DNA from: Thermus composti
GTDB taxonomy: Bacteria; Deinococcota; Deinococci; Deinococcales; Thermaceae
Assembly: GCF_014647535.1 (NCBI RefSeq)
Contig: NZ_BMPJ01000003.1
Location: 1 to 64,000, forward strand
Direction: 5' to 3'
Length of the DNA: 64,000 nucleotides
Shown: one piece after another, positions 28,055 through 36,519 of the stretch
Numbering within the stretch: position 1 is the first letter of the stretch
Layout of the letters: every line of letters starts with the position of its first letter
Made by a program: the position numbers and the translations under genes
Notes under the pieces: generated by a model
What the model was told of the DNA's origin: nothing
The model's database searches: none
What the model saw: the letters and a program-made list of their open reading frames with translations, nothing else

Positions 28055-28759
28055 TTACCCAAAAGGACCCGCTTTAGCGGAAGAAGAGGCTTGGGCCAGG
28101 AGGAGGGCCGCCTCTCCCAAAGCGATCATGGCCCCGAGGACGTCCCCGTTCACCCCCCCGAGGCGCCCCACGGCGAGCCGGGCCACCCCCCAAGGCACCA
28201 GGAGGCCCAAAAGGGCGGGCAGGGGGTAAAGGAGGGGGAAAGGGAGGGCGAAGAGCAAAGCCCAGGGCCAGGCTCCCCCGCGCACCGCCCCCGCCATCCC
28301 CGGGTGGAGGAGGGGGTAGCGTTCCAAAAAGGGAAGGAAGGCGAAGCGGGCCCACCCGGGGAAGAGGAGGAGGAAGAGGGGGTCTCGCACCAGGGCCAGG
28401 GCCTGCCAGAGGAGGAGGAGGTAGACCCCTCCCACCCCGAAGGCGAAGGCCCCCAGGTGGGGGTCCTTGAGGATCCTCAGGCGCGCCTCCCGGGGCCTCG
28501 CCCCCAAAAGGGCATCGGCCGCGTCCAGAAGCCCATCCAGATGCAAAAACCCCGTGAGGCCCAAAAGGAGGGCAAGCCCCAAGGCCCCCCAAAGGCCCTC
28601 GGGGAGGGGCCAGAAGGCGAGGAGGGCCAGAGGAAGGCCCAGGAGGTAGCCCACCAGGGGAAAGAAGGCCACGCTCCTTTTGAAGTCCTCCTCCCCCGCC
28701 TCCAAGGGGGCCACGGGAAAGACGGTGAGGAGGGCGAGGGCCAGGCGGAAGGCCTTCAT
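28055..28759 (-). CDS. cobS: Adenosylcobinamide-GDP ribazoletransferase (cobalamin synthase)
   Basis: 234 residues, integral membrane with about six to seven helices. Conserved acidic motif FLHLDGLLDAADALLG and RLGGVNGDVLGAMI near the C-terminus are diagnostic. It joins GDP-activated cobinamide to alpha-ribazole(-P) at the membrane. Overlaps cobT by 4 bases. Confidence 0.92.
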   Translation of the reverse strand: MKAFRLALALLTVFPVAPLEAGEEDFKRSVAFFPLVGYLLGLPLALLAFWPLPEGLWGALGLALLLGLTGFLHLDGLLDAADALLGARPREARLRILKDPHLGAFAFGVGGVYLLLLWQALALVRDPLFLLLFPGWARFAFLPFLERYPLLHPGMAGAVRGGAWPWALLFALPFPLLYPLPALLGLLVPWGVARLAVGRLGGVNGDVLGAMIALGEAALLLAQASSSAKAGPFG

Positions 28760-29769
28760 CCGCCCCGGGAGACCCCCGCCTCCTCAAAGGTGGCCATGTG
28801 GAGGATGCGGGCGGCGGCCCGAAGGAGGGGCATGGCCAGGACCGCTCCCGTCCCCTCCCCTAAGGCCAGGTCCAGGTCCAGAAGGGGCCTTAGGCCCAAG
28901 GCCTCCAGGGCCAGGCGGTGCCCGGGCTCCCGGGAGAGGTGGCCGGCGAAGAAGTGCTCCCGGACCTCCGGTTTAAGCCGCCAGGCGAGAAGCCCCCCGG
29001 CGGTCACCGGGAAGCCGTCCAAGACCAAGGGAAGCCCCGCCTCGTACCCCTCCAGGTACACCCCGGCGATGGCCAGAAGCTCAAGCCCCCCCACCTCCGC
29101 CGCCACCTCGAGGGGGTCCATCCCCGGCCGGAGGCGGGCGAGGGCCCTTTCCACCCCCTCCCGCTTGCGCTTTAGGCCCGCCTCCCCCACCCCGGTCCCC
29201 GGGCCCACCACCCGCTCCGGAGGGAGGTCCAGGAGGGCGGCGGTGAGGGCGGCGGCCGCCGTGGTGTTGCCGATGCCCATGTCCCCGGCGGCGAGGAGGG
29301 TGGCCCCTTGGGCGATGGCCTGCCTCGCCGCCTCCCGGCCCGCCAGGAGGGCCCTTTCCGCCTCCTCCCGGGTCATGGCCGGGCCCCGGGCCAGGTTGGC
29401 GGTGCCCGGGCGCACCTTGCGCTTCAGGAGCCCGGGGTGGTCCGGGAGCTCCCCCATGACCCCCACGTCCAGGACGTAGACGGCGCAGTCCGCCGCAAGG
29501 GCCAGCTGATTGATGGCCGCCCCGCCCCGGAGGAAGTTCAGGACCATCTGGTAGGTGACCTCCTGGGGGTAGGCGGAGACCCCCTCGGCCACCACCCCGT
29601 GGTCGGCGGCGGCCACCACCACCGCCCCCCGGCCGAGCTCCGGCTTCACCCGCCCCTGGAGGGCGGCGAGGCGCACCGCCACCGCCTCCAGGTACCCCAA
29701 GGAGCGGGGGGGCTTGGTGAGGTTCTCCATGCGGGCTTGGGCCTGGTGCAAGACCTCCCGGTCCAGCAT
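28756..29769 (-). CDS. cobT: Nicotinate-nucleotide-dimethylbenzimidazole phosphoribosyltransferase
   Basis: 337 residues. DHGVVAEGVSAYPQEVT, FLRGGAAINQLA, DMGIGNTTAAAAL, GPGTGVGEAGLKRKR and the catalytic Glu in MATFEEAGVS match CobT. It makes alpha-ribazole-5'-phosphate from the lower-ligand base. First gene of the minus operon. Its ATG lies only 23 bases from the divergent cobC ATG, leaving little room for leaders. Confidence 0.94.
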   Translation of the reverse strand: MLDREVLHQAQARMENLTKPPRSLGYLEAVAVRLAALQGRVKPELGRGAVVVAAADHGVVAEGVSAYPQEVTYQMVLNFLRGGAAINQLALAADCAVYVLDVGVMGELPDHPGLLKRKVRPGTANLARGPAMTREEAERALLAGREAARQAIAQGATLLAAGDMGIGNTTAAAALTAALLDLPPERVVGPGTGVGEAGLKRKREGVERALARLRPGMDPLEVAAEVGGLELLAIAGVYLEGYEAGLPLVLDGFPVTAGGLLAWRLKPEVREHFFAGHLSREPGHRLALEALGLRPLLDLDLALGEGTGAVLAMPLLRAAARILHMATFEEAGVSRGG

Positions 29770-29792
29770 GGAAGGGAGTTTACCCTAAGGGC

Positions 29793-30323
29793 ATGGAGCT
29801 TTGGCTCGTGCGCCACGGGGAGACCCTTTGGAACCGGGAGGGAAGGCTTCTCGGCTGGACCGACCTTCCCTTAACCCCAGAGGGGGAGGCCCAGGCCAGG
29901 CGCCTTAAGGGGGTCCTCCCTCCCCTGCCCGCCTTTAGCTCGGACCTCAAGCGGGCCCTGCAGACGGCGGCCCTGGCGGGCTTCGCCCCCACGCCCACCC
30001 CCCTTTTGCGGGAGATCCACTTCGGGGCCTTGGAGGGGGCCCTTTGGGAGGGGCTTGACTCTCGCCACAAGGAGGCCCTCCTCCATTTCCAGGGCTTCGC
30101 CCCGCCTGGGGGTGAGGACCTGGAGGCCTTCCAGGAAAGGATCTTCCGCTTCCTGGAGGGGCTTAAGGAACCCGCGGTCCTCTTCACCCACGGGGGGGTG
30201 GTGCGGGCGGTCCTCCGGGCCCTGGGAAAAGACGGCCTCGTCCCCCCGGGGAGCGCCGTGGCGGTGGACTGGCCCAAGCGGGTCCTGGCCAAGCCCCTTG
30301 ACGGCCTTGGGGAAAGGGGGTAG
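29793..30323 (+). CDS. cobC: Alpha-ribazole-5'-phosphate phosphatase (histidine phosphatase family)
   Basis: 176 residues. Phosphohistidine motif WLVRHGETLWNREGR, SSDLKRALQTA, Glu in LREIHFGALEG and the second His in LFTHGGVVRAVL are intact. It removes the phosphate from the lower-ligand nucleotide. A structurally characterised T. thermophilus HB8 homologue exists. TACCCT lies six bases before the ATG, suggesting a leaderless start. The B12 riboswitch follows the stop codon directly. Confidence 0.92.
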   Translation: MELWLVRHGETLWNREGRLLGWTDLPLTPEGEAQARRLKGVLPPLPAFSSDLKRALQTAALAGFAPTPTPLLREIHFGALEGALWEGLDSRHKEALLHFQGFAPPGGEDLEAFQERIFRFLEGLKEPAVLFTHGGVVRAVLRALGKDGLVPPGSAVAVDWPKRVLAKPLDGLGERG

Positions 30324-30340
30324 AAAGGCTTTTGAGATGC

Positions 30341-30524
30341 GGCCGGGGTGCCCCAGGGCCCGGATGTCCTGGGGCATAAAAGGGGGAAGACCGGTGAAAG
30401 TCCGGCGCTGTGCCGCAACGGTAACCGGCCCCAAGCGTTAGGCCCTTCGTCTTGGCCGGAAGCCCGAATACCCGCCCCGGTGCGCGCCTCACCTGCCCCC
30501 GAGCAGGGGCGAAAGGAGGCAGCT
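30341..30524 (+). ncRNA. Cobalamin riboswitch
   Basis: Aptamer about 30341-30481, expression platform to 30524. GGCCGGGGTG at the 5' end pairs with CGCCCCGG at 30473-30480 (P1). Core signatures are the CATAAAAGGGGGAAGACCGG segment, GTGAAAGTCCGGCGCTGTGC and CGCAACGGTAAC (the B12-box region), and AGCCCGAATACCCGC. Downstream, CCTGCCCCCGAGCAGG can form a hairpin, and CCTGCC or GCGCCTC can also pair with the AGGAGGCAG ribosome site, so translational control is likely. It should repress cobalt import and the whole downstream cobalamin operon when B12 is plentiful. Confidence 0.9.
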
Positions 30525-30587
30525 ATGAAAAGAAAAGGACTTCGGTTTAGGCCTTTGGTTTCTCCCGAGAAAAGAGGTGCCCCTTGA
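30525..30587 (+). CDS. 20-residue leader peptide between riboswitch and cobalt transporter
   Basis: ATG 30525 follows an excellent AAAGGAGG ribosome site and encodes MKRKGLRFRPLVSPEKRGAP, a strongly basic peptide. Its TGA overlaps the TTG start of the NiCoT gene (TTGA), so translation of the transporter appears coupled to this leader. The riboswitch-sequestered ribosome site therefore belongs to the leader, not directly to the transporter. No family is recognised. Confidence 0.55.
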   Translation: MKRKGLRFRPLVSPEKRGAP

Positions 30588-31240
30588 CGGGCCTCGAGCT
30601 CTTGGCCGTGGCCCTGGGGATGCGCCACGGGGTGGACCCCGACCACCTCACGGCCATAGACGGCCTCTCCCGGGTGAAGCCCTCGCCCCTTAACGGGGTC
30701 CTCTTCGCCCTGGGGCACGGGGGGGTCGTGACCCTCCTCGCCTTCCCGGCGGCGGCCCTCCTGCAGGGGCTGGACCTCGAGGCCTTCCACCTCCCCGCCC
30801 TTCTCCTCCTCCTGGTGGCGGCCCTGAACCTCTACCGGCTCCTTAGGCCCCAAAGCCCTCCCAAGGGGCTTCCCCTCCTCAACCCCCTTTTCCTAGGCCT
30901 CCTCTTCGGCCTGGGGTTTGAGACGGCAAGCCAGCTTTCCGCCCTGGCCCTTTCCGCCGAGCTTTCCCCCTTGCGCTTGGGGGCCTTCTTCACCCTGGGG
31001 ATGCTCCTGGTGGACGGGGTGGACGGGTTTTTGGCAAGCCGCCTCCAAAACCTGGCCCGGGACTCCCAAAGGGCCGAGCGGGCAAGCCGCCTCCTCGGGT
31101 GGGTGGTGGTGGCCCTGGCCCTCCTTCTCGCCCTGGCGGAGCTTGGGGGGCTTGACCTGGAGGCCCTCGCCTTCCCCTTGGGCCTTGGGCTTTTCGGGCT
31201 TCTCGTCTCCTTGAGGCTTTACGCCCTGAGGCCGGCATGA
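30584..31240 (+). CDS. NiCoT-family nickel/cobalt transporter
   Basis: 218 residues, all membrane helices. The family signature HX4DH appears in GMRHGVDPDHLTAIDG. LFALGHGGVVTLL, LLFGLGFETASQLSAL and FTLGMLLVDGVDGF correspond to the other NiCoT motifs. Position directly after a B12 riboswitch and before cbiD argues for cobalt. It is shorter than HoxN/NixA (about 330), lacking some peripheral loops. The TTG start overlaps the leader-peptide stop. Confidence 0.88.
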   Translation: MTGLELLAVALGMRHGVDPDHLTAIDGLSRVKPSPLNGVLFALGHGGVVTLLAFPAAALLQGLDLEAFHLPALLLLLVAALNLYRLLRPQSPPKGLPLLNPLFLGLLFGLGFETASQLSALALSAELSPLRLGAFFTLGMLLVDGVDGFLASRLQNLARDSQRAERASRLLGWVVVALALLLALAELGGLDLEALAFPLGLGLFGLLVSLRLYALRPA

Positions 31241-32337
31241 GCCACCCCTACCCCCCGCCCCGAGACAAGAAGGGAAGCCGGATCGGCTTCACCACGGGGG
31301 CGAACGCCGCCGCCGCCGCCAAGGCCGCCGCCTTGGCCCTTCTTGGGGAGGCCCCGGAGGTGGTGGACATCTGGCTTCCCGCGGGCTGGCGGCAACCCTT
31401 TAGGGTCTTCCGCCTGGAGAGGAAGGGGGACGGGGTCTTGGCGGGGATGATCAAGGACGCGGGGGACGACCCCGACATCACCCACGGGGCGGAGATCCAG
31501 GCCTACGTGCGCTTCGCCAGCGAGGACCGCCTCGAGGGGGGCGAGGGGGTGGGGGTGGTGACCAAGCCGGGGCTTGGGGTGCCCGTGGGGGAGCCCGCCA
31601 TCAACCCGGTGCCGCGGCGGATGATCTGGGAGGCCGTGCGGGAGGTGACGGAAAGGCCCCTCGCCATCACCATCGCCATCCCCGGGGGGGAGGAGCTCGC
31701 CAAGAAGACCCTAAACCCGAGGCTCGGGATCCTCGGGGGGCTTTCCGTCCTCGGGACCACGGGGGTGGTGAAGCCCTACTCCACCAGCGCCTTCCGCATG
31801 AGCGTGGTCCAGGCGGTGGGGGTGGCCCGGGCGAACGGCCTCTTAGAGATCGCCGCCACCACCGGGGGCAAGAGCGAGCGCTTCGCCAGGAAGCTTCTTC
31901 CCCACCTCCCGGAGATGGCCTTCATAGAGATGGGGGACTTCGTGGGGGACGTGCTCAAGGCCTCGAGAAAGGTGGGGATTGAGGTGGTGCGCATCGTGGG
32001 GATGATCGGAAAGATCTCCAAGATGGCCGACGGCAAGACCATGACCCACGCCGCCGGGGGCGAGGTGAACCTCCCCCTCCTCCTCTCCCTCCTCAAGGGG
32101 GCGGGGGCAAGCCCCAAGGCCCTCAAGGAGGCGGAAGGGGCGGCCACCGCCCGGCGCTTCCTGGAGCTCGCCCTGGAGGAGGGGCTTGAGCTCTTCTTTC
32201 TAAACCTCGTGCGCCTCGCCCAGGAGAGGCTCCAGGCCTATATCGGGGAAAGGCCCAGGGTGAGCGTGGCCCTCACCGACTTTGACCGGGGCCAGTGCCT
32301 CGCCGCCTGGCCCGACCGGGAGGTGTACCGTGGATGA
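31237..32337 (+). CDS. cbiD: Cobalt-precorrin-5B (C1)-methyltransferase
   Basis: 366 residues. The N-terminal GSRIGFTTGANAAAAAKAA motif, DAGDDPDITHGAEI and SAFRMSVVQAVGVARANG identify CbiD of the anaerobic (early cobalt insertion) route. The ATG overlaps the NiCoT stop by 4 bases. Confidence 0.94.
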   Translation: MSHPYPPPRDKKGSRIGFTTGANAAAAAKAAALALLGEAPEVVDIWLPAGWRQPFRVFRLERKGDGVLAGMIKDAGDDPDITHGAEIQAYVRFASEDRLEGGEGVGVVTKPGLGVPVGEPAINPVPRRMIWEAVREVTERPLAITIAIPGGEELAKKTLNPRLGILGGLSVLGTTGVVKPYSTSAFRMSVVQAVGVARANGLLEIAATTGGKSERFARKLLPHLPEMAFIEMGDFVGDVLKASRKVGIEVVRIVGMIGKISKMADGKTMTHAAGGEVNLPLLLSLLKGAGASPKALKEAEGAATARRFLELALEEGLELFFLNLVRLAQERLQAYIGERPRVSVALTDFDRGQCLAAWPDREVYRG

Positions 32338-33028
32338 CCTGATCAGGGCGCAGAAAAACCCCGCCCACCAGATGACGGAAAAGGGCAGGGCCATTGAGGA
32401 GGAAAGCTTCCGCATGGTGGACGAGGAGGCGGGCCCCCACGGCTTTTCCGAGCTGGAGTGGCCCATCGTCCGCCGGATGATCCACGCCACCGCCGACTTT
32501 GAGTACAAGGACATCACCCGCTTTAGCCCGAAGGCGGCGGAGGCCGGGCTCAAGGCCATCCGGGAGGGGGCCAGGGTCCTGGTGGACGCCCGGATGATCG
32601 CCTGCGGCCTGAACCCAGAAAGGCTAAGGCTTTTCGGCAACGAGGTGGTGGAGCTCCTCTCCCACCCCGAGGTGGTGGAAAGGGCCAAGGCCAAGGGGAG
32701 CACCCGGGCCGAGGCGGCGGTGGCCTACGCCTGGGAGAAGGGCCTCCTGGATGGGGCCATCGTGGGGGTGGGGAACGCCCCCACCTTCCTCCTCGCCCTG
32801 GTGGAGGCCATCCGGCAAGGGGCGAGGCCCGCCCTGGTCCTGGGGATGCCCGTGGGGTTCGTGAACGTCCTCGAGGCCAAGCGGGCCCTCATGGAAACCC
32901 CCGTGCCCTGGATCGTCACCCTGGGACGCAAGGGGGGAAGCACCCTGGTGGTGGCCGCCCTCCACGCCCTGATCCGCCTGGCGGCGGACGGGGGGGTGGA
33001 TACCTCCAAGGCCTATCGGGAGGGGTAG
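32330..33028 (+). CDS. cbiC: (Cobalt-)precorrin-8X methylmutase
   Basis: About 232 residues from GTG 32330, which has GGGAGG upstream and overlaps cbiD by 8 bases. The catalytic His lies in VRRMIHATADFEY. GLNPERLRLFG, VGNAPTFLLALVE and GMPVGFVNVLEAK complete the CbiC/CobH fold. It migrates a methyl group to C12, giving cobyrinate. Confidence 0.93.
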   Translation: MDDLIRAQKNPAHQMTEKGRAIEEESFRMVDEEAGPHGFSELEWPIVRRMIHATADFEYKDITRFSPKAAEAGLKAIREGARVLVDARMIACGLNPERLRLFGNEVVELLSHPEVVERAKAKGSTRAEAAVAYAWEKGLLDGAIVGVGNAPTFLLALVEAIRQGARPALVLGMPVGFVNVLEAKRALMETPVPWIVTLGRKGGSTLVVAALHALIRLAADGGVDTSKAYREG

Positions 33029-34243
33029 ATGGTCTACGTGATCGGCATGGGGGCTAAGGGCAAGGAGGGCCTAAGCCTCGCCGCCCTAAGGCGCCTGGAG
33101 GAGGCCCAGGTCCTGATCGGCGGGAAAAGGCACCTCGCCCACTTCCCCCACCACCCCGGGGAGAAGGTCCCCGTCCAAGGGCCCCTGGAGGCCCTTTTGG
33201 ACCTGGCGGAGGCCCAGCTTAAGGAGGGGAAGAGGGTGGCCTTCCTGGCCTCGGGGGACCCCCTCTTCTACGGGATCGGCAAAAAGGTTCTGGAGCGCTT
33301 CCCCGAGGCCGAGGTCCATCCCGCCCCCACCGCCTTCCAGGAGGCCTTCGCCAGGCTCAGGCTCCCCTGGGACCGGGCCCGCTTCTTCTCCCTCCACGGA
33401 AGGCCTTTGGGCGGGGTGCTCTTGGAGCTAAGCCTCTCCCCCCTCTCCGTGGTCTACACCGACCCCGAGAACACGCCCCAAAGGATCGCCCAGGCCCTTT
33501 TGGAGATGGGCCTGGAGGGCTTCCGGGCCCACGTGGCGGAGCGGCTTGGGGAGGAGGACGAAAGGGTGCGGAGCTTCCCGAGCCTCAAGGCGGTGGCCGA
33601 GGGGAGCTTTTTGGAGCCCAACCTCCTCATCCTGGAGGCCAAGGGGCCCCTCCCCCCTCGCCTCGGCTTCTTCCCCGACGAGGCCTTTGAGAAGCGGACG
33701 CCCAAGAAGGGGCTCATCACCAAGCGGGAGGTGCGGCTTCTCGCCCTGGGGCTTCTTGGGCTTCCCCCGGACGGGGTGCTTTGGGACGTGGGGGCTGGGA
33801 CGGGGAGCGTGGGGATTGAGGCGGCAAGGCTTGCCCCCTTCGGGGAGGTCTACGCCGTGGAGAAGAACCCCGAGTCCTGGCCCCACATCGTGGAAAACGC
33901 CCGCCGCTTCGGGGCCTATAACCTGGTCCTGGTCAAGGGGGAGGCCCCCGAGGCCCTGGAAGGCCTTCCCGCCCCCCACGCCGTCTTCGTGGGGGGAAGC
34001 GGGGGGGAGCTGGAAGGGATCCTCCGGGTGAGCCTAAAGGCCCTGAGGCCCGGGGGGCGGCTCGTGGTGGCGGCCATCACCCTGGAAAACCTCCTCGCCG
34101 CCTACGGCTTCCTCAAGGCCACGGGGCTTCCCCTGGAGGGGGTGCAGGTGCAGGCGGGTCGGGTTGTGCCCCTCGGACCCTACCATCGCCTCGAGGCGCA
34201 AAACCCCACCACCCTCCTCGCCGTGACCAAGGAGGGGGCATGA
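33029..34243 (+). CDS. cbiET: Precorrin-6B C5,15-methyltransferase/decarboxylase, CbiE-CbiT fusion
   Basis: 404 residues. N-terminal tetrapyrrole methylase (CbiE, about 1-205: VIGMGAKGKEGLS, FLASGDPLFYGIGKK, FFSLHGRPL). A CbiT-type class-I SAM methyltransferase follows (about 220-404: LWDVGAGTGSVGIEAARL, VYAVEKNPE). The fused arrangement is that of CobL. Starts one base after the cbiC stop. Confidence 0.93.
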   Translation: MVYVIGMGAKGKEGLSLAALRRLEEAQVLIGGKRHLAHFPHHPGEKVPVQGPLEALLDLAEAQLKEGKRVAFLASGDPLFYGIGKKVLERFPEAEVHPAPTAFQEAFARLRLPWDRARFFSLHGRPLGGVLLELSLSPLSVVYTDPENTPQRIAQALLEMGLEGFRAHVAERLGEEDERVRSFPSLKAVAEGSFLEPNLLILEAKGPLPPRLGFFPDEAFEKRTPKKGLITKREVRLLALGLLGLPPDGVLWDVGAGTGSVGIEAARLAPFGEVYAVEKNPESWPHIVENARRFGAYNLVLVKGEAPEALEGLPAPHAVFVGGSGGELEGILRVSLKALRPGGRLVVAAITLENLLAAYGFLKATGLPLEGVQVQAGRVVPLGPYHRLEAQNPTTLLAVTKEGA

Positions 34244-34911
34244 AGCTCTTCCTCATCGGCCTAGGCCCCGGCGACCCGGAGCTTCTCACCCTGAGGGCCC
34301 TTAGGCTCCTCCAAAAGCTTCCCGTCTTCTTCTACCCCAAGGAGGAGGGCCGCCATCCCGTCGCCTTGGGGATCGCCCGGCCCTTCCTCCCCGAGGGCAA
34401 GCCCCTCCTCCCCGTCCCCCTCTTCACCGGAAACGACCCCGAAAGGGCCCAAGCGGCCCGGGAGGAGGCGGCGAGGCGGATCCGGGAGGCTTTGGCCCAC
34501 TACGGGGAAGGGGGGTACCTGGTCCTTGGGGATAGCCTCCTCTACGCCTCCCCCTTGAACCTCCTCCCCTACCTGGAGGGGGTGGAGGTGGAGGCCGTCC
34601 CCGGGATCAGCGCCCATCAGCTGGCGGCTTCCCGCCTCCTCAAGCCCATCGCCTTGGGGGAAGGGGGGTTCGCCGGGGTGGTGGGGCTTGGCCCCGTGGA
34701 CCCCGAGGGGCTAGAGCGCTTCCAGAGCGTCTTCGTCTATAAGGCCAAGGACCTGGAGGCCCTGGAAAGGGCCTTCCCCGGCCGGGAGGGGTGGGCCTTC
34801 CTGCGGCTTGGGATGCCGGGGGAAAGGGTCCTTCCCCTAGGGGCGGCCAAGGGGGTGGCGCGGGACTACTGGACCCTGGTGGGGCTTTGGCGGAAAGGAG
34901 GGGAGGGATGA
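34240..34911 (+). CDS. cbiL: (Cobalt-)precorrin-2 C20-methyltransferase
   Basis: 223 residues. LIGLGPGDPELLTLRALRLL, VFFYPKEEGR, YLVLGDSLLYASPLNLL and EAVPGISAHQLAASRL are the CbiL/CobI motifs. It adds the C20 methyl that is later lost in ring contraction. ATGA overlap with cbiET. Confidence 0.93.
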   Translation: MKLFLIGLGPGDPELLTLRALRLLQKLPVFFYPKEEGRHPVALGIARPFLPEGKPLLPVPLFTGNDPERAQAAREEAARRIREALAHYGEGGYLVLGDSLLYASPLNLLPYLEGVEVEAVPGISAHQLAASRLLKPIALGEGGFAGVVGLGPVDPEGLERFQSVFVYKAKDLEALERAFPGREGWAFLRLGMPGERVLPLGAAKGVARDYWTLVGLWRKGGEG

Positions 34912-35651
34912 GGCCCGTGGTGCACGTGGTGGGCGGGGGGCCCGGGGACCCGGAGCTCCTCACGGTGAAGGGGGCGAGGCTTTTAGGGGAGGCCCGCTTC
35001 GTCCTCTACACGGGAAGCCTCTTCCCCGAGGAGGCCCTTAAAGGGCTCGCCCCTAAGGCCCGCCTTCTGGACTCCAAGGGGATGACCTTGGAGGAGATCG
35101 CCAAGGCCCTGGCCGAGGAGGCGAGGAAGGGCGGGGTGGTGGTCCGGCTCCACTCGGGGGACCCGGGGCTTTACGGGACGCTTCTAGAGGAGAAGGAGGC
35201 CCTCGAGGCCTTGGGCCTCGAGGTGGAGGTGGTGCCTGGGGTCACGGCGGCCTTCGCCCTGGCGGCTCGGGCGGGGCTTGCCCTCACCGCCCCGGAGGTG
35301 GCCCAGGCGGTGGCCTTCACGCGCCTTGGGGTGCGGACCCCCGTGCCCCCTGGCCAGGACCCCAAAAGCCTCGCCCGGAAGGGCCTGACCCTGGCGGTCT
35401 ACCTCTCGGGGATGCACCCGAGGAGGCTTTCCCGGGAGCTTTTGGAGGCGGGGCTTCCCGGGGACACCCCGGTGCTCTACGGGCACAGGGTGGCCCAGCC
35501 GGGGGAGGAGGTGGGGCTCACGGACCTTAAGGGCCTCGCCCACCTCCCCGCCCGGGACACCACGGTCTATCTGGTGGGGGAGGCCCTAAGGGCCAAGGGC
35601 ACGCGGAGCCGGCTTTACGACCCGGACTTTAGGCACCGGTACCGGAGGTGA
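34908..35651 (+). CDS. cbiF: (Cobalt-)precorrin-4 C11-methyltransferase
   Basis: 247 residues from ATG 34908, overlapping the cbiL stop. VVGGGPGDPELLTVKGARLL, LYTGSLFPEEAL, VRLHSGDPGLYG and EVVPGVTAAFALAARAG, followed by RTPVPPGQD, match CbiF/CobM. Confidence 0.93.
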   Translation: MRPVVHVVGGGPGDPELLTVKGARLLGEARFVLYTGSLFPEEALKGLAPKARLLDSKGMTLEEIAKALAEEARKGGVVVRLHSGDPGLYGTLLEEKEALEALGLEVEVVPGVTAAFALAARAGLALTAPEVAQAVAFTRLGVRTPVPPGQDPKSLARKGLTLAVYLSGMHPRRLSRELLEAGLPGDTPVLYGHRVAQPGEEVGLTDLKGLAHLPARDTTVYLVGEALRAKGTRSRLYDPDFRHRYRR

Positions 35652-35655
35652 GGGC

Positions 35656-36519
35656 ATGGGGGAACTCTACCTGGTGGGCATGGGCCCCGGGGACCTTCCG
35701 GGCCTTACCCAAAGGGCCCGGGAGGCCCTGGAAGGGGCGGAGGTGGTCATCGGCTACAGCACCTACGTGAAGCTCCTGGAGGAGATGGGGCTCCTTAAGG
35801 GGAAGGAGGTGGTCAGGAAGGGCATGACCGAGGAACTGGACCGGGCGGAGGAGGCCCTAAATAGGGCCCTTTCCGGCCAAAGGGTGGCCCTGGTCTCGGG
35901 GGGGGACCCCGGGGTCTACGGGATGGCGGCCCCCGTCCTGGAGCTCATGGAGGAAAGGGGCCTGAGGCGGGCGGACGGGGGGGTGGGGCTTCCCGGGAGG
36001 TTCGCCGGGAAGGAGGGGGAGGTTTTCCTGGCCGTCATCCCCGGGGTCACGGCGGCCAACGCCGTGGCAAGCCTCCTAGGAAGCCCCCTCGCCCACGACA
36101 CCTGCCTCCTAAGCCTTTCCGACCTCCTCACCCCTTGGCCCCTCATTGAAAGGAGGCTCCACGCCGCAGGCCAGGGGGACTTCGTGGTGGTCCTCTACAA
36201 CCCTCAAAGCAAAAGGCGGGACTGGCAGCTTTGGAAAAGCGCCGAGATCCTCTTAAACTACCGCCCCAAGGAGACCCCGGCCGCCCTGGTGAAAAGCGCC
36301 TACCGGAAGCGGCAGGAGGTGGTCCTCACCACCCTCGAGGGGCTCCTTACCGCCGAAGCGGGGATGCTCACCACCGTGGTCATCGGCAACAGCCAAAGCC
36401 GCTTCTACGAGGGGACCTTCCTCACCCCGAGGGGCTACGCCTTGAAGTACGACCTGGACACCAAGGAAGCCCTCCCCGGGGAGACGCCAGGGCTTTCTCT
36501 AAGGAGGCGGGATGCCTGA
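35656..36519 (+). CDS. cbiH: (Cobalt-)precorrin-3B C17-methyltransferase
   Basis: 287 residues. LVGMGPGDLPGLTQRAREAL, VIGYSTYVKLL, VALVSGGDPGVYGMAAPVLEL and AVIPGVTAANAVASLLG are CbiH/CobJ motifs. It catalyses C17 methylation with ring contraction. A roughly 15-residue Gly-rich insert (GGVGLPGRFAGKEGE) precedes the AVIPG motif. Confidence 0.92.
   Translation: MGELYLVGMGPGDLPGLTQRAREALEGAEVVIGYSTYVKLLEEMGLLKGKEVVRKGMTEELDRAEEALNRALSGQRVALVSGGDPGVYGMAAPVLELMEERGLRRADGGVGLPGRFAGKEGEVFLAVIPGVTAANAVASLLGSPLAHDTCLLSLSDLLTPWPLIERRLHAAGQGDFVVVLYNPQSKRRDWQLWKSAEILLNYRPKETPAALVKSAYRKRQEVVLTTLEGLLTAEAGMLTTVVIGNSQSRFYEGTFLTPRGYALKYDLDTKEALPGETPGLSLRRRDA

Noticed and set aside
27851-29479. Very long (over 500 codon) plus-strand frame opposite cobO, cobS and cobT
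   Set aside because: No family signature, biased composition, and it overlaps three well-supported genes on the other strand.
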